The notes below the pieces were generated by a model. It saw only the letters and a program-made list of their open reading frames with translations. It did not search any database and was not told where the DNA came from. A program made the translations under genes and the position numbers. A DNA stretch of 64,000 bases from SG8-38 sp041576815 (GTDB taxonomy: Bacteria > Myxococcota_A > Polyangia > Polyangiales > Houyiibacteriaceae), in contig JBFGKE010000013.1 in NCBI GenBank assembly GCA_041576815.1, positions 18,534-82,533 on the forward strand. The letters run 5' to 3'. The first letter of the stretch is position 1; each line of letters begins with the position of its first letter. Below, in pieces: positions 33,278 to 42,314 of the stretch.

Positions 33278-34639
33278 CTACTGAATCGCCCGACGGGCCC
33301 GGTCTGCCAAATGGCCTTCGGGCACGAGCTCGAGATACTTCTCGTACGCCTCCCGAGCCGCGAGGGAGCTCTCGGCGGAGAGCACTTCGCCGAGGTAAAA
33401 CCATGCTGCCGCGGGCGTGCGGGGCAGCGAAATCGATTGACGGAGCAACCGCTTTGCCGCGTCTCTTTCACCGCGTTCGTAGTGGACCCGCCCGAGCTGA
33501 TAAATCGCGCCCGCTTCGAGTCCCGGCCGAGCGTCGACGCCGCGTGCGAGCTCTAGCGCGCGCGTTGCGGTCTTCATCGCCTCGGCGTACTTCTTGGCCC
33601 GCAGCGTGCTGCCGCCGATGCCGACCAGAGCCGGCGCGTAGTCCGGGTCGATGTCGAGCGCGCGGCGATAATAGGTCGCCGCGATGCTCGTGTGGCCCTC
33701 GGCCTCGAGCGTCTCGCCGCGTGCGGTGAGCTCCGCGGGGCTCATCGACGCGAGCTCCCCTTGGACGATCTTCGGGTCGGGCTGTTGCGGCCCTGTTTCG
33801 ATCTTCTCCCGCTGTTTCTCCGCCCGCTCGGGAGGGGCGCTCGGCCTGCGTCGCGCCCTAGGCGGCCGGGCGGCGGCCGGTGGATCTGCCACAATCGTCA
33901 CCGTCGCCTCTGGGACGACGGCAGCAGCCACCTCAGCGACCTCGACCTCGACGTGGGCCGGCGGGCTCTCCTGCACCTCGGCCGCAGCGGCCGGAGGAAG
34001 CGCTTCGCCGTCGTCGGATACCATGTCGCCGAGGATCTGCGGAGGCGATTCGAAGGCTATCGGCGCCTCGCGCTCGGACGCATTTTCGGCGCGAGACGAG
34101 TCGTCGTCCGGCGCAGTGATCCAGGCGATCCCGACGACGATCCCCGCGACTGCTGCCAGCGCGACGAGGCTCGACGCAATCTGCTTTGGGGTGAGCGAGG
34201 CCTGCGCGCCTCGCTCCTGCCGCTCGGCAAGGGCGATGAGATCGTCTTCGCCCTCTGGAAGCAGACTGTCGTGGTGCGAGGCTCGAATCTCGAGTGCCTC
34301 CGCTTTCGCCCGCGCGCGCCCGGCCTTGTCGGTCTGGCCAAGATCGGCGAACAGCTCCGCGAGCCACGCCAGGGGTCGAGGATCATCGGGGGCCAGCCGC
34401 GCGGCACCCATGAGCGCCTGTTGAGCGCGAAGCGCGTCGCCGTCCGCGCGCCACGCCTCGGCACAGAGAAGCAGGTATTCCGGATCGTCCGCGAGCGCTT
34501 CGTGGTGATCGCTCAAGACGTCGAGCGCAGAACGAGGCTTTCCGTGCGCGATCAGATCGCGAGCGATCTCCAACGGATGCGCGTGACCGGCCTCGCCGAC
34601 CGAATCGAGCGCAAAAGCGTCGAAGCCGAAATCAGTCAC
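33278..34639 (-). CDS. Membrane protein with TPR domains on both sides of one helix
   Basis: The 453-residue protein has N-terminal TPR-like repeats (about 20-125), one membrane helix (IASSLVALAAVAGIVVGIAWI, about 155-175), an acidic and Ala/Pro-rich linker (180-290) and C-terminal TPRs (about 300-450; TSIAATYYRRALDIDPDYAPAL; AIYQLGRVHYERGERDAAK). The arrangement suggests a scaffold linking cytosolic and extracytoplasmic partners. It is the first gene of the TPR-mutase run. Partners are not evident from the sequence. Confidence 0.75.
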   Translation of the reverse strand: MTDFGFDAFALDSVGEAGHAHPLEIARDLIAHGKPRSALDVLSDHHEALADDPEYLLLCAEAWRADGDALRAQQALMGAARLAPDDPRPLAWLAELFADLGQTDKAGRARAKAEALEIRASHHDSLLPEGEDDLIALAERQERGAQASLTPKQIASSLVALAAVAGIVVGIAWITAPDDDSSRAENASEREAPIAFESPPQILGDMVSDDGEALPPAAAAEVQESPPAHVEVEVAEVAAAVVPEATVTIVADPPAAARPPRARRRPSAPPERAEKQREKIETGPQQPDPKIVQGELASMSPAELTARGETLEAEGHTSIAATYYRRALDIDPDYAPALVGIGGSTLRAKKYAEAMKTATRALELARGVDARPGLEAGAIYQLGRVHYERGERDAAKRLLRQSISLPRTPAAAWFYLGEVLSAESSLAAREAYEKYLELVPEGHLADRARRAIQ

Positions 34640-34724
34640 GCCGGCGAGCCTATCAGAGCTGCCCTAGATTCTCTGAATTCCCGCCAATCGCCGGGTGACC
34701 CCGGGCCTTCTGCGGCAAAGCCTG

Positions 34725-34730
34725 TATACT
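34725..34730 (+). promoter_or_regulatory. Candidate extended -10 box close to the DUF72 start
   Basis: CTGTATACT places TATACT at 34725-34730 with a TG just upstream, a good extended -10 match, 9 bases before the ATG at 34739. Expected transcription start is within a few bases of the ATG, so a leaderless or nearly leaderless mRNA is possible. No clear Shine-Dalgarno precedes the ATG. Sequence match only. Confidence 0.35.
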
Positions 34731-34738
34731 TCGGCCCG

Positions 34739-35386
34739 ATGTTTGTGGTCGCGTGCTCCGGTTTCCCCGTGCCGGTCAGCCGATATTGGCGGGAGTTCGA
34801 TGCGGTGGAAATCTCGGACACTGAGATCGCCATCCCGGGGGCGGGGACCGTTCGACGCTGGATTCGAGAAGCCCCGGAGAGCTTTCTTTTCACCATGGTC
34901 GCGCCGAAATCGGTGAGCGAATCCGGGTTTCGCCGAACCAAGGAAAACAAAGCGACCTGCGAAGCCGTCGCGACGCTGGCCGGCGACCTCAATGCCAAGG
35001 CAGTGGTTTTCTGTGCCGACGAGAAGTTCAAGCACGGCAAGGCAAACCGCGCGGCCCTTCGCGCGTTCCTCGGCTTTCTGCCCTCGAAGATGCCACCAGT
35101 GGTCTTCGATCTCGAGGCGTGGAAGCCGGCGGACATCGTCGCAGCGTGCGGGGACCGATCCGCAATCGCCGCATACGACCCCCTCACCGACGATCCACCG
35201 CCGCCTGCCAAGGTCGTCTACATCCGCCTCCCCGGCCCTGCGGGACATCGCTCGCGGTACGACGAAGCGGCGGTCGCGAGCATCGCCGATCACTGCAACT
35301 CCCTCGATCCAGAGCTGGGCATCTGCGTGTTCCGCAATATCGACATGCAGACGAACGCGCACCAGCTGATCAAGAGACTCGGCTAA
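34739..35386 (+). CDS. DUF72 family protein
   Basis: The 215-residue protein belongs to the DUF72 family, predicted TIM-barrel proteins of unknown function. It shows the usual N-terminus VACSGFPVPVSRYWREFDAVEI, then FLFTMVAPKSVSESGF and a C-terminal YIRLPGPAGHRSRYDEAAV and CVFRNIDMQTNAHQL. It is somewhat shorter than most members (about 240-290). The ATG at 34739 is the first start in a much longer open frame whose upstream part is antisense to the TPR gene. It is followed after 3 bases by the pseudouridine synthase gene, so the two are likely one operon. Confidence 0.8.
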   Translation: MFVVACSGFPVPVSRYWREFDAVEISDTEIAIPGAGTVRRWIREAPESFLFTMVAPKSVSESGFRRTKENKATCEAVATLAGDLNAKAVVFCADEKFKHGKANRAALRAFLGFLPSKMPPVVFDLEAWKPADIVAACGDRSAIAAYDPLTDDPPPPAKVVYIRLPGPAGHRSRYDEAAVASIADHCNSLDPELGICVFRNIDMQTNAHQLIKRLG

Positions 35387-35389
35387 CCG

Positions 35390-36334
35390 ATGTCGGGCTC
35401 GGCGCCAGCGCCGACGGTGATCACGATCGGCGACGACGACGCTGGCGACCGGATCGATCGCGTGCTCGCGCGACGCTGCCCGGAGTTCTCGAGAAGCGCG
35501 CTTCAGCGTTGGATCGAACAAGGACGAATCGAGCAGGCCGGCGAAGTGGTGTCGCGAAAAACCAAGGCCGAAGCCGGCGCCGAGGTTTCGATCCTCCCTG
35601 CGCCGCCCGAGCCGATGAGCGCCAGGCCCCAGGCGATTCCGCTCCACGTCCTCTTCGAAGACGAGCACCTGATCTTGCTCGACAAGCCAGCGGGCCTCGT
35701 AGTGCACCCGGGGCCGGGCCATCCGGACGGCACGCTCGTCAACGCGCTGCTCCATCATGCCGAGGTGCACGGCGGCGCCGACCCGCTTCGGCCGGGGATC
35801 GTTCATCGGTTGGACAAGGATACGAGCGGCGTGATGGTCGTCGCAAAAAGCGCCCAGGCGCACGAGCGGCTCGTCGAGATGTTTCAGCAACACGCGCTAG
35901 AACGAGCGTATCTCGCGATCGCGGTGGGCCGGCCGCCGGAATCGGTGACCTACGACACGACGCACGGCCGGCACCCGGTTCACCGAAAGCGATTCACGTC
36001 GCGAGGCGATCGCGGACGGCGTGCAGTCACCCACGTCGAGACCGTCGAACACCTACATGGCAGCACGTTGATTCGCTGCCGGCTCGAAACCGGACGAACA
36101 CATCAGATTCGCGTTCATCTCGCCGAGCATGGCCACCCGGTGCTCGGCGATCCGATGTACGGGAAATCGATTGCAGACCCGGTGCTTCGCCGTGTTTCGA
36201 CCGAGCTCGGTCGCCAGGCGCTTCACGCAGCGTTGCTCGCTTTCACCCATCCGATCACGGGGGTGCCTCTTCGCGCGGAAACGGCGCCGCCGACCGATTT
36301 CGAGGACGCGCTTCGGTCGCTCCGCGCCGACTAA
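35390..36334 (+). CDS. rluD: RluD-type 23S rRNA pseudouridine synthase
   Basis: The 314-residue protein has an N-terminal S4 RNA-binding domain (RIDRVLARRCPEFSRSALQRWIEQG, about 18-75), the conserved HVLFEDEHLILLDKPAGLVVHP, the catalytic HRLDKDTSG with Asp142, and ETGRTHQIRVHLAEHGHPVLGDPMYG. In E. coli, RluD makes pseudouridines in helix 69 of 23S rRNA; RluC-like specificity cannot be excluded. It starts 3 bases after the DUF72 gene. The second, S4-less member of the family is at 23595. Confidence 0.9.
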   Translation: MSGSAPAPTVITIGDDDAGDRIDRVLARRCPEFSRSALQRWIEQGRIEQAGEVVSRKTKAEAGAEVSILPAPPEPMSARPQAIPLHVLFEDEHLILLDKPAGLVVHPGPGHPDGTLVNALLHHAEVHGGADPLRPGIVHRLDKDTSGVMVVAKSAQAHERLVEMFQQHALERAYLAIAVGRPPESVTYDTTHGRHPVHRKRFTSRGDRGRRAVTHVETVEHLHGSTLIRCRLETGRTHQIRVHLAEHGHPVLGDPMYGKSIADPVLRRVSTELGRQALHAALLAFTHPITGVPLRAETAPPTDFEDALRSLRAD

Positions 36335-36352
36335 CTCTCGTCGGCCACGGGC

Positions 36353-36616
36353 CTACCACATCGGCGATTCGACGTGCGCCTTCGAGCGAACCAGCAAATC
36401 GATGATCGCACGGTCGTAGAGGTTGCGGCCCAGGAGATCCGGCGCAACGCGGCTTTGATACAGGTCTCGACCCTCTTGAATTTCCCCGGCCATCACCTCG
36501 AAGAGATTGTCGTGTCGAACGCCTTCCGCAATCTTCTCTTCGTTGTAGAGCGCGAGGTCGCTCGAGATCGCGCGCGCCAAACGACGTGCGGCTTCTTCGG
36601 TTTCGATCAGCGCCAT
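36353..36616 (-). CDS. Small conserved-looking hypothetical protein
   Basis: The 87-residue product is predicted to be mostly alpha-helical and acidic (AARRLARAISSDLALYNEEKIAEGV; EIQEGRDLYQSRVAP), with no membrane helix or signal peptide. It converges on the RluD-type gene with an 18-base gap and lies downstream of tsaC on the same strand. I associate the sequence loosely with small myxobacterial proteins of unknown role but cannot name a family. Confidence 0.6.
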   Translation of the reverse strand: MALIETEEAARRLARAISSDLALYNEEKIAEGVRHDNLFEVMAGEIQEGRDLYQSRVAPDLLGRNLYDRAIIDLLVRSKAHVESPMW

Positions 36617-36658
36617 CGGTCCTCCCGGCGGAAGAGTGACGCAGCAACCCCGCCCCTG

Positions 36659-37240
36659 TCAAAGAGAGGCTTCGTCGACCGTGACCGCACCTTGGCGGAG
36701 CACCCTCATTGGAGTCGTCGTCGTGTCGATCAGCGTCGAGGGGGCGCCACCGGGCGCAGCACCCGGGACACTCCCGGAGAGGCCGGCAGCGATCTCGGGG
36801 GGAAGCCGATCGGCGCGCCTCAGCGGCGGTTCGCCGGTTCGGTTTGCGCTCGTGGCGGTGAGAGGATGACCAAACGCCCGTACGAGATCGGAAGCAGGGC
36901 TCGGGCCCGGCACGCGCACCCCGACCTTCCCTTCGTGGGTGAGCCGCGGGCTGAGGCCCGGTCTGGCGGGCAATAAGATCGTCAGCGGCCCGGGCCAGTG
37001 GCGCTCGATGAGCGCGCGAGCACGCTCGGAAGGCGGGAGCGCCACTTCGGCAATGGCGGCGGCGTCGGGCAGGAGGAGCGCGATCGGCATGCTCGGCGGG
37101 CGGCCCTTGAGCTCGGCGACGCGCTCGATGGCAGCTTCGTTCCGGGCATCGGCAAGCAGGCCGAGCCACGTCTCGGTGGGACACGCGACGACACCCCCGT
37201 GTTTCAAAGCGTCGACGAGCGCGGCTAGAGAGTCGGTCAT
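36659..37240 (-). CDS. tsaC: L-threonylcarbamoyladenylate synthase (Sua5/YrdC/TsaC)
   Basis: The enzyme makes threonylcarbamoyl-AMP from threonine, bicarbonate and ATP, the first step of the t6A37 tRNA modification. The 193-residue protein has the YrdC fold: GGVVACPTETWLGLLADA, ELKGRPPSMPIALL, HWPGPLTILLPA and HPLTATSANRTGEPP. The length fits the short TsaC form without the Sua5 extension. ATG 37240 overlaps the purD stop as ATGA, so the two are coupled; an earlier start at 37261 would enter purD further. Confidence 0.88.
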   Translation of the reverse strand: MTDSLAALVDALKHGGVVACPTETWLGLLADARNEAAIERVAELKGRPPSMPIALLLPDAAAIAEVALPPSERARALIERHWPGPLTILLPARPGLSPRLTHEGKVGVRVPGPSPASDLVRAFGHPLTATSANRTGEPPLRRADRLPPEIAAGLSGSVPGAAPGGAPSTLIDTTTTPMRVLRQGAVTVDEASL

Positions 37241-38511
37241 GCGCGGCTTCGCGCGCGCCACCCGATGTCTTGGCGGAACTGCTTTCCCTCGAAGTCGATC
37301 ATGGCGGCCGCCTCGTAGGCACGCTCGGCAGCCTCGTCGATCGTATCGCCGATCGCCGTGACCGAAAGCACGCGGCCGCCGGAGGTGACGACACGACCGC
37401 CGTCGAGCGCGGTCCCGGCATGAAAGACCGTCACGCCGTCGAGGTTGGCGGCAGCGTCGAGCCCGCGGATCACTTTTCCTTTTTCATAGCCGCCCGGGTA
37501 GCCACCGGAGGCAAGCACGACGCAAAGCGATGCAGGCGCCTCCCACTCGGGCGTGAGGCTGCCGAAATCCCCTTTCGCCGACCCGGCGATCAGCGGCACG
37601 ATCGACCCCTTCCAGCGCGTGACGAGGGTTTGGCACTCCGGGTCGCCGAAGCGCGTGTTGTACTCGAGAACGAGCGGCTCCCCGTCGACGATCATCAGCC
37701 CGACGAAGAGCGCGCCGCGAAACGGCCGCCCCTCGGCCGCCATTCCGGAGAGAGTCGGCTCGATGACGCGTTCGAGGATTTTCTGCTCCACCTCACGTGT
37801 GACCACCGGTGGCGGTGAGTACGCCCCCATACCGCCCGTGTTGGGACCGCGATCGCCGTCGAACGCGCGCTTGTGATCCTGCGCGGGCGCGAGCGGAACG
37901 AACCGATCTCCGTCGGAGACCACGTGGTAGCTCACCTCTTGTCCAACGAGACACTCCTCGATCACGATGCGGTCACCCGCTTCGCCAAACGCGCGCTCCC
38001 GCATGATTCGATCGACCCCGGCGATCGCCTCCGCTGCATCGCTTGCGACGATGACACCCTTGCCCGCGGCAAGGCCGTCGGCCTTCACGACGAGGGGTCG
38101 GTTGGCGTCCTCGATGTAGCGTACGGCCGCATCGGCCTCGTCGAAGACAGCAAAGCCGGCCGTCGGAATGTCATGGCGAGCCATGAACTCCTTCGAAAAG
38201 ATCTTCGAGCCCTCGAGCCGGGCTGCCTCTCGATCGGGGCCGAACGCGTCGATGCCTCGATCGCGGAGCACATCCACCACCCCCGCAACGAGCGGCGCTT
38301 CAGGACCGACGACGACGAGGTCGGCAGATTCTCTTTTTGCGAGCGCAACGACCTCATCGGCGTCGGTCGGGTCTACGTGCACGATGCGCCCGATTGCCGC
38401 CAGGCCCGCGTTGCCCGGCGCGCCGATCGTTTCGACCCCGGTATCCTGAGAGAGACGCCAACCGAGGGCGTGCTCGCGAGCGCCGGCGCCGACGATGAGA
38501 ACGCGCATCAT
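37237..38511 (-). CDS. purD: Phosphoribosylamine-glycine ligase
   Basis: The enzyme joins glycine to phosphoribosylamine using ATP, the second step of purine synthesis. The 424-residue protein has the N-terminal MRVLIVGAGAREHALGWRL, the ATP-grasp region with VVKADGLAAGKGVIVA, and FDGDRGPNTGGMGAYSP and EYNTRFGDPECQ. The stop of purH and start of purD share a base (TGATG), so translation is probably coupled. The start could equally be the second ATG at 38508. Confidence 0.94.
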   Translation of the reverse strand: MMRVLIVGAGAREHALGWRLSQDTGVETIGAPGNAGLAAIGRIVHVDPTDADEVVALAKRESADLVVVGPEAPLVAGVVDVLRDRGIDAFGPDREAARLEGSKIFSKEFMARHDIPTAGFAVFDEADAAVRYIEDANRPLVVKADGLAAGKGVIVASDAAEAIAGVDRIMRERAFGEAGDRIVIEECLVGQEVSYHVVSDGDRFVPLAPAQDHKRAFDGDRGPNTGGMGAYSPPPVVTREVEQKILERVIEPTLSGMAAEGRPFRGALFVGLMIVDGEPLVLEYNTRFGDPECQTLVTRWKGSIVPLIAGSAKGDFGSLTPEWEAPASLCVVLASGGYPGGYEKGKVIRGLDAAANLDGVTVFHAGTALDGGRVVTSGGRVLSVTAIGDTIDEAAERAYEAAAMIDFEGKQFRQDIGWRARSRA

Positions 38512-40061
38512 CAGTGCCGGAAGTGGCGTACGCCGGTGAAGACCATGGCCATGTCGGCGGCGTCGGCGGCGGCGATGACCTTGTCGTCCCCTTTGGACCC
38601 GCCCGGCTGTACGACGGCGGAGATGCCGACCGCTGCAGCGGCTTCGATACCGTCCGGGAACGGAAAGAACGCATCGGAGGCCATGACCGCGCCCTTCGAG
38701 AGCTCGCCGGCCTTTTTCGCGGCGATGCCGACCGCCGTCACCCGCGCCATCTGCCCTGCGCCGACTCCCACCGTGCGATCGGGTTTCGCAAAGATGATCG
38801 CGTTGGACTTGACGTGCTTGCAAACGCGCCAAGCGAAGTCGAGCGCGCGCATCTCGTCGTCGGTCGGCTGGCGCTTGGTCACCACCTTGCCGCCAGCAAC
38901 CTCGCTTGGACCCGTCGCGTCGCGATCCTGGACGACTAGCCCACCGCCCACCCGCTTGAATTGAAGGGCGCTGTAGTCGGCGGGAAGCCACTCACCGGTG
39001 CCGAGAATCCGAAGGTTCTTCTTTCTTTGAAGCCTTTCGAGCGCCTCCCGCTCGAACCCGGGGGCGATGATGCACTCGATGAAGGTCTCAGCCACGGCCT
39101 CCGCGGTGGCCGCGTCGACGGTGCGGTTCAACGCGACGATACCTCCAAACGCACTTTGCGCGTCGGCCTCGCGCGCAATGCGATAGGCCTCCTCCAAAGT
39201 CGAGGCCGTGGCGACACCGCAGGGGTTGGTGTGCTTCACGACGACCGCGGCCGGTTGCTCGAACTCGCGAACCGCCTCGATGGTCGCGTCGACGTCGACG
39301 AGATTGTTGAACGAGAGCTCCTTGCCGCCGGCGCCCAGCGATTCGGCGCGCGCGAGGCTTCCCGCCGGGGCATTGCGCTCGACGTAAAACGCACCCTGCT
39401 GATGGGGGTTTTCGCCGTAGCGCACGTCGTAGGCCTTGGTGAAGCTCAGCGTCAGCGCACCCGGGAACTTCGAGTCGGAGCCCTGCGAGGTCAGATACGC
39501 AGCGATGGCACCGTCGTACGCCGCCGTCTGCGCAAACGCCTTCGCGGCGAGGCGGGCGCGAAGCGCAGCATTCGGGCCGTCGCCGGACTTCACGGCGGCG
39601 AGGACCTCGTCGTAGTCGTTCGGGTCGGTCACCACCGTGACGCGCGCCTGGTTCTTGGCGGCGCTCCGCACCATGGAGGGACCGCCGATGTCGATGTTTT
39701 CGATCGTTTCGTCGTGGCTCGCCCCGCGCGCCACCGTTTGCTCGAATGGGTAGAGGTTGACGACGACGAGGTCTATCGGCTTTCCGCCGATGCTGTCGAG
39801 CGCGTCGCGGTCTCCGGCGCTGTCGCGCATCAAAATACCGCCGTGGACCCGAGGGTGGAGCGTCTTGACTCGCCCATCCATGATCTCTGGCGACTGCGTG
39901 TACTCGGACACGTCGATCACCGGAATCCCGCCTTCACGAAGCGCGCGGGCCGTACCGCCCGTCGAGAGGATCTCGACGCCGGCGTCCGAGAGCCCGCGGG
40001 CGAGATCGACGACGCCGGTCTTGTCCGAGACCGAGATCAATGCGCGTTGAACCTGTGCCAT
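38511..40061 (-). CDS. purH: Bifunctional AICAR formyltransferase/IMP cyclohydrolase
   Basis: This enzyme carries out the last two steps of IMP synthesis. The 516-residue protein has the N-terminal cyclohydrolase domain (ALISVSDKTGVVDLARGL; STGGTARALREGGIPV; MDGRVKTLHPRVHGGIL; VVVNLYPFEQTV) and the C-terminal formyltransferase with RYGENPHQQGAFY, NNLVDVDATIEAV and VVVKHTNPCGVA. Length and order are standard. It is followed by purD and tsaC in an overlapping operon. Confidence 0.95.
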   Translation of the reverse strand: MAQVQRALISVSDKTGVVDLARGLSDAGVEILSTGGTARALREGGIPVIDVSEYTQSPEIMDGRVKTLHPRVHGGILMRDSAGDRDALDSIGGKPIDLVVVNLYPFEQTVARGASHDETIENIDIGGPSMVRSAAKNQARVTVVTDPNDYDEVLAAVKSGDGPNAALRARLAAKAFAQTAAYDGAIAAYLTSQGSDSKFPGALTLSFTKAYDVRYGENPHQQGAFYVERNAPAGSLARAESLGAGGKELSFNNLVDVDATIEAVREFEQPAAVVVKHTNPCGVATASTLEEAYRIAREADAQSAFGGIVALNRTVDAATAEAVAETFIECIIAPGFEREALERLQRKKNLRILGTGEWLPADYSALQFKRVGGGLVVQDRDATGPSEVAGGKVVTKRQPTDDEMRALDFAWRVCKHVKSNAIIFAKPDRTVGVGAGQMARVTAVGIAAKKAGELSKGAVMASDAFFPFPDGIEAAAAVGISAVVQPGGSKGDDKVIAAADAADMAMVFTGVRHFRH

Positions 40062-40131
40062 GCCCCTACCTTTCGGCCGTCCAGCCGACCGCTGAAGGTC
40101 CGGCCATACCGCGCTGCTAGAACGGCGTCAA

Positions 40132-41277
40132 TCAGGGCTCAGAACCGCCGACTTCGTCGTGCTCACGCATTCGATCGAGGGTCGCCGCGACCCAGGAAGC
40201 GAGCTTCCCGAGGCGAATCATTTCGCGCGCTTTGCGCATCAACGAGCCGTAGAAGTAGAGGTTGTGGAACGAGAGGAGGCGAGGCCCGAGCATCTCGTCC
40301 GCCTTGAACAAGTGGCGGAGGTAAGCACGCGAGAACGTCGTGCACACCGAACAGTCGCAGCCGGCATCGAGCGTACCGTCGTCATCGCGGTGCCGGGCCT
40401 GACGGAGATTCACGCGCCCGCCCCACGTGAGCGCCTGACCGTTTCTGGCGTTTCGCGTAGGCAGAACGCAATCGAACAGGTCGATTCCGCTCGAGACCGC
40501 GTGCAGCAGATCTGCCGGCGTTCCGACGCCCATCAGATAGCGCGGCCTGTCCTCGGGCATCAGCGGCGCGATTTCGCTGACCAGCTCGTACATTTGCACC
40601 TGCGGCTCACCGACTGAAAAGCCTCCGAGCGCCAGCCCGTCGAAGCCGAGCGTGGCGATCGTGTCGAGGTGAGCGCGTCGAAGGTCGAGCTCCGTTCCGC
40701 CTTGCACGATGCCGAAACGGGCCTGGCCCTCCGCGGGCTCCGTCGCGAGACAACGCTTCGCCCAGTCGGTCGTGCGTGCCATCGCGAGCTCGATTTGCGC
40801 GCGGGCTGCGTCGCCTGAAGGGCACTCGTCGAGCACCATCGCGATGTCGGACCCCAACAACGATTGAACGCGCATCGCTTCCTCCGGCGTGAGCCGGTGA
40901 AGCGTTCCGTCGAGGTGCGACCGGAAAGTGATGCCGTCGTCGTCGATGGTCCGATGCTTCGCCAGTGAGAACACCTGATAGCCGCCGCTGTCCGTCAGCA
41001 GCGCATGCGGCCACTTCATGAATTCGACGACGCCCCCGTGGGACGCGACCGACTCGGCCCCCGGCCGCAGCCACAAATGATAGGTGTTGGCGAGGATGAT
41101 GCGCGCGCCGGTCGACGCGACCTCCTCGGGGGTGAGTGCTTTGACCGTCGCCTGCGTACCCACCGGCATGAATGCAGGGGTTTCGACGTTCGCTCGCGGG
41201 GTCCTAAGGATGGCGCACCGCGCACTTCGATCGACCGCATCGACGCGAAACGAAAAACCAGGGGTCGGAAGGCTCAT
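40132..41277 (-). CDS. tgt: Queuine tRNA-ribosyltransferase
   Basis: This enzyme exchanges guanine 34 for the queuosine precursor in tRNAs with GUN anticodons. The 381-residue protein has FMPVGTQATVKALTPEEV, LLTDSGGYQVFSLA with the catalytic Asp, MVLDECPSGDA, GGFSVGEP, DCVLPTRNARNGQAL and the zinc site CDCSVC followed by YLRHLF. ATG 41277 overlaps the queA stop as ATGA, so the two queuosine genes are coupled. A 70-base gap separates it from purH, which points in the same direction. Confidence 0.95.
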   Translation of the reverse strand: MSLPTPGFSFRVDAVDRSARCAILRTPRANVETPAFMPVGTQATVKALTPEEVASTGARIILANTYHLWLRPGAESVASHGGVVEFMKWPHALLTDSGGYQVFSLAKHRTIDDDGITFRSHLDGTLHRLTPEEAMRVQSLLGSDIAMVLDECPSGDAARAQIELAMARTTDWAKRCLATEPAEGQARFGIVQGGTELDLRRAHLDTIATLGFDGLALGGFSVGEPQVQMYELVSEIAPLMPEDRPRYLMGVGTPADLLHAVSSGIDLFDCVLPTRNARNGQALTWGGRVNLRQARHRDDDGTLDAGCDCSVCTTFSRAYLRHLFKADEMLGPRLLSFHNLYFYGSLMRKAREMIRLGKLASWVAATLDRMREHDEVGGSEP

Positions 41278-42314
41278 CGTGCCTCTCCCCGTATCAGCAT
41301 GGCGTCGCCGTAGCTATAGAAGCGATATCGGCGCTCGATCGCCTCGGCGTAGGCCCGGCGCGTGAGCTCGACCCCCGCAAACGCCATCACCAAAGCCAGT
41401 AGCGTGGAGCGAGGCAAATGGAAGTTCGTGAGAACGTGGTCGACGACGTGAAACCGAAAAGGCGGGCGGACGAAGAGCTGCGTTCGCCTCATCCCTGCAA
41501 CGAGCTGTCCTTCGTCGTCGACCGAGGACTCGAGAGCGCGAACGACGGTGGTGCCGACGGCCACCACCGGACGACCTTCGGCGCGCGCCCTCGAGATGGC
41601 GGCGACACAGCCCGGCGAAAGCTCGTAGGCCTCCTCGTGCATCCGGTGCGCGTCGAGCCCGTCGGTTTGAATCGGGCGAAACGTGCCGGGCCCCACGTGC
41701 AGCGTGACGTACGCGATTTGGTGCCCCACCGAGGCGAGGGCGCCAAGCGTGTCCTCGGTGAAGTGAAGCCCTGCCGTGGGCGCCGCGACCGCTCCGGTTT
41801 TCTTCGCGTACACGGTCTGGTAGCGGGTCCGGTCGGTTTCTTCCGCTGGGCGGCGTATGTAAGGTGGGAGCGGTACTTCGCCGCATTCCTCGATCAGCGC
41901 GTCGACGTCGCCGTCCGCGCGGAGCTCGACCTCAAGTCTCCCGTCGTCGCGCTCCCCGACAATGCGTGCCTGCAACCGGCCGTCGCTCAGCACAAGCTCC
42001 ATCCCCGGCCGAAGCCCCTTCGAGGACCGCCCCATGGCCAGCCACCGGTCTGCGCCTTCGGTTTTCTCGAGTAGCAGGAGCTCGATCTTGCCCCCGGTGG
42101 ACTTGTGCCCATGAAGGCGAGCGGGAAAAACGCGGGTGTCGTTGAAGACGAACAGACTCGGAGGAAGCAACTCCGGAAGCTTGGCGAAACGGTGGTGCTC
42201 GATTTGGCCAGACGACACGTCTACCACCAGCAGCCGCGAAGCGTCGCGCGTCGCAAGAGGCGCCTGAGCGATCAGCTCGCTCGGCAGATCGTAATCGAGG
42301 TCTGCGATCCGCAT
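41274..42314 (-). CDS. queA: S-adenosylmethionine:tRNA ribosyltransferase-isomerase
   Basis: QueA adds an epoxycyclopentanediol from S-adenosylmethionine to the tRNA base made by Tgt. The 346-residue protein begins MRIADLDYDLPSELIAQAPL and has FVFNDTRVFPARLHGHK, VAAPTAGLHFT, HVGPGTFRPIQ, VDHVLTNFHLPRSTL and YSYGDAML near the end, all typical. The ATG directly follows the TAG stop of the kinase gene, with no spacer at all, an unusually tight junction. Confidence 0.95.
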   Translation of the reverse strand: MRIADLDYDLPSELIAQAPLATRDASRLLVVDVSSGQIEHHRFAKLPELLPPSLFVFNDTRVFPARLHGHKSTGGKIELLLLEKTEGADRWLAMGRSSKGLRPGMELVLSDGRLQARIVGERDDGRLEVELRADGDVDALIEECGEVPLPPYIRRPAEETDRTRYQTVYAKKTGAVAAPTAGLHFTEDTLGALASVGHQIAYVTLHVGPGTFRPIQTDGLDAHRMHEEAYELSPGCVAAISRARAEGRPVVAVGTTVVRALESSVDDEGQLVAGMRRTQLFVRPPFRFHVVDHVLTNFHLPRSTLLALVMAFAGVELTRRAYAEAIERRYRFYSYGDAMLIRGEAR

